From: CAKUFA01 sp963646285
GTDB lineage: Bacteria > Bacillota > Clostridia > Christensenellales > Aristaeellaceae
DNA length: 64,000 nucleotides
Assembly: GCA_963646285.1 (NCBI GenBank)
Contig: CAVIWF010000001.1
Span: forward strand, 62,001 to 126,000
Direction: 5' to 3'
The notes below the pieces were generated by a model. That model was not told the origin of the DNA. It did no database searches and was given only the letters and a program-made list of their open reading frames with translations. The translations under genes and the position numbers were made by a program. Below are positions 1 through 7,582 of this stretch, piece by piece. Numbering within the stretch: position 1 is the first letter of the stretch; every line of letters begins with the position of its first letter.

Positions 1-134
1 ATCATCTCATTCGCAGCGCATTCCCTGCTATGCAGAAAACGGCGCAGACCATTCTGGAACATGGACGCAGCTACGAAGTGAACGATATGTGCATGTCCAT
101 TAAGGAAATCCTCGGCCTGCTGCCCAATCAATAA
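1..134 (+). CDS. Phosphoenolpyruvate mutase-like protein, C-terminal fragment
   Basis: Only the last 43 codons are in the window (frame starts at base 3, TAA at 132-134). The residues include IRSIPAMQKTAQTILEHGRS followed by SIKEILGLLP. This resembles the C-terminus of the PEP mutase / isocitrate lyase superfamily as I remember it (AMxxTAxxIL then a PIKEIL-type ending). Those enzymes rearrange PEP to phosphonopyruvate, the first step of phosphonate synthesis. The active site lies outside the window, so mutase versus another lyase of the superfamily cannot be decided. The gene converges on the nucleotidyltransferase gene and shares a bidirectional terminator with it. Confidence 0.55.
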   Translation, partial: HLIRSAFPAMQKTAQTILEHGRSYEVNDMCMSIKEILGLLPNQ

Positions 135-186
135 AAAACGGCGTGTCCTGCTTTCTTGCTTGGCAGGGCACGCCGCTTTCTTTTCA
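133..186. terminator. Bidirectional Rho-independent terminator
   Basis: A 13-bp stem with one mismatch (139-151 with 163-175) is flanked by A-rich sequence on the left and a T-rich stretch on the right. It can therefore end the + gene and the convergent - gene. Confidence 0.8.
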
Positions 187-193
187 CTTTCTT

Positions 194-1099
194 TTACAGT
201 GCCTTGGGATAAAAACCGCTGTCGTGCAGCTTTTTCAGTTCACCGGCCACATAGGCTTTATCTTCATGGTAGGTTACGCCAAACCATACGGCGTGGGTAC
301 TCAAAACCTCAACGGTTAGGCCGGAGGTGTGCATCAGGGCATCCACCAGCGTAGGCAGGGGATATTCCTTCTTCAGGGGATCACCCTCCGGGGAGGCAAG
401 GAAGGCGGCCAGGTTTTCCTTTGCAGCGATGAAGAACCAGGGGGTAAAGCCCCAGAAATTCATGGACACCAGTGCGTTGGGGTCGAGGATGCGTCCTGCG
501 GGATCCGTTGCCAGATCACGAATGGTGCCGTCCGGGAAGGGTTTGATTTGATAGGTTTCGGTCACCTTCACCAGGTGCCCGGCTTCATCGACCTGACACA
601 CGCCCCGGGTCACGTCGCCGTTATCGGATACGGTGTTCTTCAAATCATAGGCCACCATGGAGGCGGCGTTTTCTTGCCCTTGCAGCCGATGGAGGGAGTC
701 TGCCATGGCGACAAAAGCATCCCGACCGTAGTAGTCGTCTGCATTGATCACGGCAAAGGGTTCGTGAATCAGATCCGCAGCGCACAGCACCGCATGAACC
801 GTGCCATAGGGCTTGGTACGCCCTTCCGGGGGAAGGAAGCCGCCGGGCAGGGAGTCATACTCCTGACAGGCATAAAAGACCTCCACCTTCTGTGCCAATT
901 TATCCCCAATCATGGCCTTGAAGGAGTCCTTCATGGAGGCACGGATGACAAAAACAACCTTGTCAAACCCGGCAGCCACGGCATCATAAATGGAGTATTC
1001 CAGCAAAATTTCCCCATTGGGGCCCATTCGATCAATCTGCTTGTTGCCGCCGTAACGGGAACCAAGGCCTGCCGCCATAATCAATAGGGTGGTTTTCAT
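194..1099 (-). CDS. NTP-transferase family sugar nucleotidyltransferase
   Basis: 301 aa. It begins with the nucleotide-binding signature LIMAAGLGSRYGGNKQ near residues 5-20, typical of NTP-transferase enzymes that join a sugar or other phosphate to a nucleoside triphosphate. An acidic metal-binding segment INADDYYG sits near the middle. I chose the ATG at 1099 because an AGGAGGT ribosome binding site precedes it by about 7 nt; a longer reading from 1117 has no such site. It starts 17 bp after the sugar transferase gene on the same strand, so the two are probably co-transcribed and serve surface polysaccharide synthesis. The substrate cannot be read from the sequence. Confidence 0.8.
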   Translation of the reverse strand: MKTTLLIMAAGLGSRYGGNKQIDRMGPNGEILLEYSIYDAVAAGFDKVVFVIRASMKDSFKAMIGDKLAQKVEVFYACQEYDSLPGGFLPPEGRTKPYGTVHAVLCAADLIHEPFAVINADDYYGRDAFVAMADSLHRLQGQENAASMVAYDLKNTVSDNGDVTRGVCQVDEAGHLVKVTETYQIKPFPDGTIRDLATDPAGRILDPNALVSMNFWGFTPWFFIAAKENLAAFLASPEGDPLKKEYPLPTLVDALMHTSGLTVEVLSTHAVWFGVTYHEDKAYVAGELKKLHDSGFYPKAL

Positions 1100-1116
1100 G
1101 GTATGCACCTCCTGCA

Positions 1117-2514
1117 TTATTTGTTTGCTTCCGTCGAGTTGCCCTGCTCCTGAGCAAAGCCCTCGGTGGAGTCGGACTTGAAGAAGACGGTCAATGTACG
1201 GAAAAGCAGCTTAATATCCAGCCAAATGGAAAAAGATTCAATATACATCAGATCCAGCATCAGCTTGTCTTCCGGGGTGGTGTTGTAGCGGCCTTCGATT
1301 TGGGCATATCCGGTGAGACCGGCCTTCATCTTTTCCCGATAGACAAAAGCGGGGAGCTGCTGCTTATACTTCTCCACATTTTCCAGCATTTCGGGCCGGG
1401 GGCCAACCAGGGTCATGTCCCCCTTCAGAATGTTCCAGAACTGGGGCAGTTCATCCAGCCGTGTACGGCGCAGGAAATGACCGATTTTCGTGATGCGGGC
1501 ATCATCGGCAGCCGCAGACACCTGATGTTTGCTGGAAGAGGCTGCCTCGCTCATGGTGCGGAACTTGCAGATGGTGAAAATGCGGCCGTTGACGGACATG
1601 CGCTTCTGCCGGAAAATGACCTTGCCCCCGTCCTCAAAATGGATGCACAGGGCAATCACTGCCATCAGGGGACTGAGCACCAGCAGCACCAGAGCAGAGA
1701 AAAGCACATCCATGCCCCGCTTAATGAGCCGCTGCAAAATGGTCATTTTGCGGTAGTCCATGGCCAGGAAAGCAGCGTCATCCACGATAACCTGCCGGGC
1801 ATTGCTGAGCATAATGTCTTCCAACTGGGCACGGCACAGCACGTCTTTTTGCAGGTCGTAGCACTGGTGGAGGATCCGCATTTGATCCTCTGCCGGCAGG
1901 CCGGAAAGAATGACCGTTTCACTGTTGCGGATCAGGTCAATGAGATTGGGATCATCAAACATGGCCACCTTTTCCACATGCCACTGAAGGCGATACCGGT
2001 CAATCTTCCGCCGGGTTGCGGATTCTTCCCCTTGATCAGCCAGCACCAGCAGGCACCGGCGGGGCGGGTTCATGCGGAAATAGGTGCTGTTGCCGATGCG
2101 GACGAACAGGATAATCGCCAGGAACTGCAGCAGGATGCATAACAGCAGGTAAGGAAAATCCTTGCCGAAGAGAATCAGATGGTCGTTGTTGTTTTCATTC
2201 ACGTTCATGATTTGCAGCTGCAAATAGGTGACCAGATCGACTACCACCACAGCCAGAGTCATGGAAGAAATAATGGGCTTGTTCTTCTTCCGCCCTACCT
2301 CGAAGCCGCCGTAGACCATGGCCATTACAAGGGTCATGGCCACAAAGGTGACCAGCGTAATGCCGGACGTTCTGGAAGCGTGCCGCAGGGGCCAGTTGTT
2401 AATGCCCATAATGGCGAAGAAGACAAGCAGCAAACTGGCGTAAACTGCCAGGCTGATGAGTCCCATAACCAGTGCGGAACGGTGACGCTTAAACGCACGG
2501 TGCAAATTGATCAT
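1117..2514 (-). CDS. Exopolysaccharide polyprenyl glycosylphosphotransferase (bacterial sugar transferase)
   Basis: 465 aa. Four or five hydrophobic segments in the N-terminal third are followed by a soluble region and a C-terminal bacterial sugar transferase domain. The motifs KFRTM, RRTRLDELPQFWNILKGD, GPRPE and KAGLTGYAQIEGR are visible. The family moves a sugar-1-phosphate from a nucleotide sugar to undecaprenyl phosphate at the membrane, the first step of exopolysaccharide or capsule repeat assembly. The start at 2514 has AAAGG about 10 nt upstream; an upstream extension to 2649 would run through the promoter. The nucleotidyltransferase follows directly and may supply the sugar nucleotide. 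Confidence 0.9.
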   Translation of the reverse strand: MINLHRAFKRHRSALVMGLISLAVYASLLLVFFAIMGINNWPLRHASRTSGITLVTFVAMTLVMAMVYGGFEVGRKKNKPIISSMTLAVVVVDLVTYLQLQIMNVNENNNDHLILFGKDFPYLLLCILLQFLAIILFVRIGNSTYFRMNPPRRCLLVLADQGEESATRRKIDRYRLQWHVEKVAMFDDPNLIDLIRNSETVILSGLPAEDQMRILHQCYDLQKDVLCRAQLEDIMLSNARQVIVDDAAFLAMDYRKMTILQRLIKRGMDVLFSALVLLVLSPLMAVIALCIHFEDGGKVIFRQKRMSVNGRIFTICKFRTMSEAASSSKHQVSAAADDARITKIGHFLRRTRLDELPQFWNILKGDMTLVGPRPEMLENVEKYKQQLPAFVYREKMKAGLTGYAQIEGRYNTTPEDKLMLDLMYIESFSIWLDIKLLFRTLTVFFKSDSTEGFAQEQGNSTEANK

Positions 2515-2551
2515 GCAAAGCCGGCCTTTCTCTTCAATAAGTGGTAAGGTC

Positions 2552-2580
2552 ATGATACCATGCGGGACAAGCAATGTCAA
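2552..2580 (-). promoter_or_regulatory. Sigma-A promoter for the sugar transferase operon
   Basis: On the minus strand, -35 TTGACA (2575-2580) and -10 TATCAT (2552-2557) are separated by 17 bp, 38 bp before the ATG. Confidence 0.75.
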
Positions 2581-2632
2581 CCATTGGAAACGAATGGAAA
2601 CAAAAAGAACAAAATTGTTTTGGAAAAGCGGG

Positions 2633-2661
2633 ATGAAAATGGGCGGCAAATGCGTTATACT
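2633..2661 (+). promoter_or_regulatory. Probable promoter of the peptidoglycan-binding protein gene
   Basis: ATGAAA (2633-2638) and TATACT (2656-2661) are 17 bp apart. The ATG at 2714 lies about 45 bp beyond the expected start of transcription. Confidence 0.55.
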
Positions 2662-2713
2662 TACGTGTCAGTCAGTGCGGAAGGTTTCCGCTGAGAAAAG
2701 GGAGGAATGTGCC

Positions 2714-4540
2714 ATGAAGAAGTGGCTGCTGACAGCGTTGACAGCGGGCATGGTTTGCGCAGGGTGCACCGGTGCTCTGGCAGACCCTATTATTACCAAT
2801 GGTTCCTATGTGTCTTACTTGGGAGAGGAAAATCACCTGTTCCTGATTAACCCGGAAGGCGTGACGCTGACGCTGCGCTCCACCATTGTGGATCTGGTGG
2901 GCATGAATGATACCCAGCTGTATTGCCTCACGGCAGAAGGCCGGCTGTACGGCATCATGCTGGATGGCAGTGCAACCAACATTGTTTCCGCTGCCCCTAC
3001 GGATGCGGACTTGCAGAATGCTGCATCAACCCCTGTGTTCACCTTGGGGGAGGATGGCGTTCTGAGCATCCTGACCGAGGACGGCAAGAGCGTGGTAACA
3101 ACCGTGCCCAACGTGATTGCGGCCTGCCGGAATACCACCCATGTGTACTACATTACCAGTGGAACGACCAACACCCTGAATCGGGTAGGCATTGGCGGCA
3201 CTGCGGTGGAGACCGTGGGCAATGCGCCTGATGCACCCATCAGCATGTTTGCTTCCGATGATGCTGTTGCCATCGTGGCAGGGGATCATTCCCTGATTCG
3301 TGTGGATCTGACCAGCACCACGTTTGCCAGCAACTACTTTGCGGCACTCTCCGAAAACACGGCGGCTGCCGTGTCGATTGGGGACAAGCTTTACCGCTTT
3401 ACCTACGATGAGCAGAATCATTACCTGCTGGAAGGAACGGATACCCTTGCTACGGCACAGAGCAGCAGTGGCTTGACCCCCACGGTGACCACGGGTGCAA
3501 CGGCTGTGCCTACCGCAACGCCCACCCCAACGGCTACGCCTCGCGTGACCGCAACGCCTAGGGTAACGGCTACCCCCAAGGCTACTTCTTCTACGGATGA
3601 TGATGGTTCCATTCGCTATGGCGCCAGCGGTTCCGCAGTGCGGAAGATGCAGAAGCGCCTGATCGAGCTGGGCTATCCGCTGGATAAGGCTGATGGCGTG
3701 TATGGCGATAACACCCGCCTGGCAGTGAAGCTGTTCCAGAACACCATCGGCTATCGGGAACGGAACTACGCAACCGAGTCCATGCTGAATGTGCTGTATT
3801 CCAAGGTTGCACCGGTGTTTGATCCCCTTGTTGAAGTCAAGGTGGGGGATTCGGGCGCCCGTGTGCTGCTGCTGCAGACCACCTTGAAGACCAAGGGCTT
3901 CGATCCCGGCAAGCTGGACGGGGTCTTTGGCCAGAACACCACCACTGCCATTGTTGCCTATCAGGCCAGCATTGGCCTTCCCCAGACGGGCCTAGCAGAT
4001 GCCAATACTCTGATTCGCCTGTACGAAGTGCCGGTGGTCACGCCTACCGTGGCACCTACGGATGCAAGCAAGATTACCCTGGCTGGCACGGTGACCATTG
4101 CCGCTTCTGCTTCTGAAGGACAGGTGCTGACGCCTGCCATGAGCCTGAATGCTTCCACCGCCAATTTGGTCTATACTTGGTTTATGGACAGCGTTTCCCT
4201 GGGCGTATCTACGCCTACGCTGACGGTAACCAGCTCCATGGCAGGCCACAAGCTGATGCTCATGGTGACCAGCGCTGATGTGCAGTATGTGGGCAGCGTC
4301 TTCAGCAATGAATGCACGGTGACCGGTACGGTAACACCCACGACTGAGCCTACGACGGAACCCACGACCGAGCCCACGACTGAGCCCACGACCGAACCCA
4401 CGACTGAGCCCACGACCGAACCCACGCCTGAACCGACGCCTGAACCGACGACTGAGCCCACGACTGAGCCGACGACGGAGCCGACGACGGAGCCGACGAC
4501 TGAACCCACGCCTGAACCCGCCTCCGATACGGATCTGTAA
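2714..4540 (+). CDS. Secreted protein with two peptidoglycan-binding domains and Thr/Pro tail
   Basis: 608 aa. A signal peptide covers residues 1-24 (a Cys in CAGCTGALA might be lipidated, but the lipobox is poor). Residues 25-250 form a repetitive, propeller-like segment (repeated YLGEENHLFLINPEG-type blades). A Thr/Pro linker (about 255-295) leads to two PG_binding_1 domains (about 299-360 and 374-425), each with the GxxGxxVxxLQ and DGVFGxxT pattern. A beta-rich domain and a TTEP repeat tail follow. No hydrolase domain is present, so it probably binds the wall rather than cuts it. The start is supported by GGAGG 8 nt upstream. Confidence 0.8.
   Translation: MKKWLLTALTAGMVCAGCTGALADPIITNGSYVSYLGEENHLFLINPEGVTLTLRSTIVDLVGMNDTQLYCLTAEGRLYGIMLDGSATNIVSAAPTDADLQNAASTPVFTLGEDGVLSILTEDGKSVVTTVPNVIAACRNTTHVYYITSGTTNTLNRVGIGGTAVETVGNAPDAPISMFASDDAVAIVAGDHSLIRVDLTSTTFASNYFAALSENTAAAVSIGDKLYRFTYDEQNHYLLEGTDTLATAQSSSGLTPTVTTGATAVPTATPTPTATPRVTATPRVTATPKATSSTDDDGSIRYGASGSAVRKMQKRLIELGYPLDKADGVYGDNTRLAVKLFQNTIGYRERNYATESMLNVLYSKVAPVFDPLVEVKVGDSGARVLLLQTTLKTKGFDPGKLDGVFGQNTTTAIVAYQASIGLPQTGLADANTLIRLYEVPVVTPTVAPTDASKITLAGTVTIAASASEGQVLTPAMSLNASTANLVYTWFMDSVSLGVSTPTLTVTSSMAGHKLMLMVTSADVQYVGSVFSNECTVTGTVTPTTEPTTEPTTEPTTEPTTEPTTEPTTEPTPEPTPEPTTEPTTEPTTEPTTEPTTEPTPEPASDTDL
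4333..4520 (+). repeat. 12-bp tandem repeat encoding TTEP/TPEP
   Basis: About fifteen near-identical 12-bp units (variants of acgactgagccc) encode the C-terminal TTEP/TPEP tail of the preceding protein. Such low-complexity tails are usually extended wall-spanning linkers, and the DNA is prone to slippage. Confidence 0.85.
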
Positions 4541-4552
4541 ATGGAATAGAAG

Positions 4553-4588
4553 TGCAGCAGCTGATTGTGAATCGGCTGCTGCATTTTT
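4553..4588 (+). terminator. Rho-independent terminator after the peptidoglycan-binding gene
   Basis: The stem CAGCAG (4555-4560) / CTGCTG (4576-4581) is followed by CATTTTTGG. Confidence 0.65.
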
Positions 4589-4603
4589 GGCGCAAGAAAG
4601 TAG

Positions 4604-4632
4604 TTGCTCAATCGGGACGGTCATTCTATAAT
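4604..4632 (+). promoter_or_regulatory. Sigma-A promoter of the MerR gene
   Basis: TTGCTC (4604-4609) and a perfect TATAAT (4627-4632) are 17 bp apart, 43 bp before the ATG. Confidence 0.8.
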
Positions 4633-4674
4633 GCAGGAAGGTAGGGGAGAACGTAAGGGAAAAGAGGTTTATTC

Positions 4675-5460
4675 ATGTATTATCGGATCAATGAAGCGGC
4701 AAGCATGCTGGGAATTTCTCCGCAAACGCTCCGCTTTTATGAACAGTATGGCATTATGCTCCATGAGCGAGTCGGCGACGGAAACTATCGTCAGTATGGG
4801 GATGACAGCATTGACGTGCTGATGACGCTGCGGAAACTTCGGAACTGCGGTTTTACTGTTGCCCAAACAGCAAAAATCGTGAAGGAACATGATACGCTGC
4901 AAACAGCGGATCTGCTTGAGCAGCAGGCGGAAAAGCTCCTCTGGCAGGCAGAAATGAACAGGCGTATTGCCGCTGGGATGCAGGAAAATGTGAAGCAGTT
5001 GCGCTTGCTGAACAATGGGAAAAACGGTTTTGAACTTCGGGAAAACAAGGAAATGTATGTAATCCCTGTGCGAACAAGTACAGAGGAGCATTTATCCTCC
5101 GATGCGATGAAGCAAATTGGAGACATTGTAGCCTGGCTGCCGTTGCTGAAGTGGGCAACGTTCTTCAATGAGGGGCAGAAAAGCGGAAGCAACGGATTTA
5201 TCGTGCAGGAAGAAGATGCCGTTTTCTTGGACATCGATCAATGGAAAAACAGTATCAAACTGCCGGCTGCTACCTATTTTGCGTGCATGGCTCAATGGTC
5301 AGCCGGAATGCTTCCAAGCAAAATTGCAGAAGTGAAAAAACGGATTGGTTACGAAGAAGAAGCTTTATCAGGACGAGTCATGGCCATTACCACAGGCAAC
5401 TACCATAACGGAGAAAAGGCTTTTTCCTATGGAGAAATCTGGGTAGAAAAACGGCCGTAA
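4675..5460 (+). CDS. MerR-family transcriptional regulator
   Basis: 261 aa. The N-terminal winged helix shows YRINEAASMLGISPQTLRFYE, a typical MerR DNA-binding start, followed by a coiled-coil region (about 75-120). The C-terminal 130 residues resemble a GyrI/BmrR-like small-molecule binding fold, but I see no cysteine cluster for a metal. Inferred role: a ligand-dependent activator that untwists promoters with overlong spacers. The next gene downstream has such a promoter (5491-5521), which makes the secreted flavoprotein its most likely target. The ligand is unknown. Confidence 0.85.
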   Translation: MYYRINEAASMLGISPQTLRFYEQYGIMLHERVGDGNYRQYGDDSIDVLMTLRKLRNCGFTVAQTAKIVKEHDTLQTADLLEQQAEKLLWQAEMNRRIAAGMQENVKQLRLLNNGKNGFELRENKEMYVIPVRTSTEEHLSSDAMKQIGDIVAWLPLLKWATFFNEGQKSGSNGFIVQEEDAVFLDIDQWKNSIKLPAATYFACMAQWSAGMLPSKIAEVKKRIGYEEEALSGRVMAITTGNYHNGEKAFSYGEIWVEKRP

Positions 5461-5490
5461 ATGCTTTTTGATATTTTTTTGCCAATATCC

Positions 5491-5521
5491 TTGACTCTCA
5501 TATACCTGTAACCTTTATACT
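5491..5521 (+). promoter_or_regulatory. MerR-type promoter with 19-bp spacer
   Basis: TTGACT (5491-5496) and TATACT (5516-5521) are separated by 19 bp, longer than the 17 bp of every other good promoter in this window. A 19-20 bp spacer is the hallmark of MerR-activated promoters. The regulator gene ends 30 bp upstream. GACT at 5493 and AGTC at 5522 form an imperfect outer dyad. Confidence 0.6.
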
Positions 5522-5598
5522 AGTCGTAAAGGGACGAGAAAGTGCATAAGCAAATTAAACACGTATGCACGAATACGTCTGTAAAGGAGGATACGGGG

Positions 5599-7395
5599 AT
5601 GAAAAAAGGTCTAAGCGCATTGGTGGCTCTGTTGCTGGCAATGGCCATGGGTACCTGCGCAATGGCAGAAGACTACACGGCAACGGCTAAGGGCTTTGGC
5701 GGCGACGTAACGGTTACCTTGACCATTGAGGATGGCAAGCTGACTGCTGTGACGGCGGAAGGGGCAAATGAAACGGATGGCATTGGTTCCAAGGCCATTG
5801 AACAGCTGCCTGCGGCCATGGTGGCCAAGAACAGTGTTGAAGTGGATGCCTATGCCAGCGCAACGGTAACAAGCAATGCACTCCTTACAGCGGCTGCTGA
5901 AGCCCTGGAACAGTCTGGGGCGGTACTGACTCCTGTGGAAACGGTGGAAGAAGCACCTCAGTGTGCAAAGCCTACATTTGAAAATCCTGATGTGATTGTG
6001 GTGGGTGCAGGTTTCTCCGGCATGAACGCTGCTCTGGAGGCGGCTGCAAACGGTGCTAAGGTATACCTGATCGACAAGAATGACGATATGGGCGGCTCTA
6101 TCCGTTTCGCCGGCGGAACCACATCTGCTGCTGGTGCGAAAATGCAGATTGAAGCCGGTGTTGAAGATTCGCCGGAAAACTTTGCAGAGGATATCGTGCG
6201 AATGGGTGGCGGCACCAATGTGCCTGAACTCACCAAGAAACATACGGAGAATGCTGCCGCAGCCATTGACTGGTTGGATGAACTGGGTGCTGATTTCGGC
6301 GATCGTCAGCCCCAAATGTCTTCCTCCTATGACGCATTCAACGTGCCGCGTGAATACCGTGTTACAGGCGGCGGTAAGGCAATGGCCAATCTGGTGAAGC
6401 CCCTGATCGAAGAACAGGTGACGCAGGGGAATATTTCACTGATGCTAAACAGCGAAGTGGCTGACATCATTGTGGAAGACGGGGCTGTAAAGGGTGTTGT
6501 CATGGTGGATGGTACGGAATACCGTGCAGCAGCAACGATTTTGGCCACTGGCGGATACGGACATAATGAAGAGCTGCTCCATCGCTACAACTATGCCAAC
6601 GTGCTGACCATGTCGCCCAGCTTCGTAACAGGCGATGGCTATGTGTTTGCTGAAAAGGCGGGTGCTGTGTTTAACAACATGGATTACCTGCCTGCCTATC
6701 CTGGCGGTGTTCCGGTGGGTGGCTTTGATGTCAGCTGCACGGCATCCGTGAAGTACCCTGGCGTTATTTGGGTGGACAACACCGGTAATCGTATGGTGAA
6801 GGAGCAGGATAGCCTGGACAGCGAACGGAAGGCAGCCTATGCCAATGCACCTGAAAACCTGGTGTACATGGTGCTTACGCAGGCAATGAAGGATACGCAG
6901 GATCCCATCCTGAGCGTAGGCGGTGGTTTTTCTGGTAAGACGGATGAAGGCTGGACGTACTTTGACCAGCTGCTGGCAGATGGCAATTGCGTCTATTACG
7001 GTGAAACCATCGAGGAAGTTGCTGAAAAGGCGGGCATCGATGCAGCAGGCTTGGCTGCAACAGTAGCAAAGTACAACGAGTATGTAGCACAGGGGGAAGA
7101 TCAGGACTTCGGACGGCCTGCCGAAACAATGGTGGCGCTGGAAGGCCCCTTCTATGTGATCAAAACTTGCCCGTATGTCATGCTGACCAAGGGTGGACCG
7201 CTGATGAATCCGGATGCTCAGGTGCTGAATGCAGCCCATGAGCCGATTCCTGGACTGTATGAGTGCGGCGAACTTGCCGGCGGTGCGAATATTGGCGGTA
7301 GTGCGAACATCGGCGGCTTGGCCAACACGAGCTGCATCGTGTGGGGCAAGATTGCCGGCGCAAGTGCTGCGGCTTATGCACTGGCAGGAAAGTAA
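5599..7395 (+). CDS. Secreted FMN-binding / FAD-dependent reductase (fumarate reductase flavoprotein family)
   Basis: 598 aa. Residues 1-22 form a signal peptide. An FMN-binding domain (about 30-105) carries DAYASATVTS, which fits the motif flavinylated by ApbE on a threonine (Thr-89 or Thr-91). The rest is an FAD-binding fumarate reductase/succinate dehydrogenase-type flavoprotein: dinucleotide fold VIVVGAGFSGMNAALEAA from about 132 and a C-terminal GGANIGGSANIGG glycine-rich FAD contact. Such exported enzymes pass electrons to external acceptors (fumarate, urocanate, cinnamates and others). The acceptor here is not evident. The ribosome binding site AAAGGAGG (5583-5590) fixes the start. It is probably controlled by the upstream MerR protein. 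Confidence 0.88.
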   Translation: MKKGLSALVALLLAMAMGTCAMAEDYTATAKGFGGDVTVTLTIEDGKLTAVTAEGANETDGIGSKAIEQLPAAMVAKNSVEVDAYASATVTSNALLTAAAEALEQSGAVLTPVETVEEAPQCAKPTFENPDVIVVGAGFSGMNAALEAAANGAKVYLIDKNDDMGGSIRFAGGTTSAAGAKMQIEAGVEDSPENFAEDIVRMGGGTNVPELTKKHTENAAAAIDWLDELGADFGDRQPQMSSSYDAFNVPREYRVTGGGKAMANLVKPLIEEQVTQGNISLMLNSEVADIIVEDGAVKGVVMVDGTEYRAAATILATGGYGHNEELLHRYNYANVLTMSPSFVTGDGYVFAEKAGAVFNNMDYLPAYPGGVPVGGFDVSCTASVKYPGVIWVDNTGNRMVKEQDSLDSERKAAYANAPENLVYMVLTQAMKDTQDPILSVGGGFSGKTDEGWTYFDQLLADGNCVYYGETIEEVAEKAGIDAAGLAATVAKYNEYVAQGEDQDFGRPAETMVALEGPFYVIKTCPYVMLTKGGPLMNPDAQVLNAAHEPIPGLYECGELAGGANIGGSANIGGLANTSCIVWGKIAGASAAAYALAGK

Positions 7396-7417
7396 TTGGT
7401 TAACGACATAATCCCCC

Positions 7418-7465
7418 CAACAAAAAGGGTTTCGCATCTTGCGATTCCCTTTTTGTTTCTTTTTA
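7418..7465 (+). terminator. Rho-independent terminator after the flavoprotein gene
   Basis: Inverted repeat AACAAAAAGGG / CCCTTTTTGTT with a 17-nt loop, followed by TCTTTTT. Confidence 0.8.
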
Positions 7466-7582
7466 CATTTCTTCTGTTTTTGATTTTACACACGGCGGGT
7501 ATGATAGATCTTGTTCGGAGGAACAAAACGGTAAGCCGGACAGCGAATGAGGTTGTCCGGGAAAAAGAGGAGGAAACCCACC

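Noticed and set aside
7477..7505. Possible promoter TTTTTG-17-TATGAT before the alkaline phosphatase gene
   Set aside because: The -10 is reasonable but the -35 is poor and lies in a T-rich terminator tail; too weak to list.
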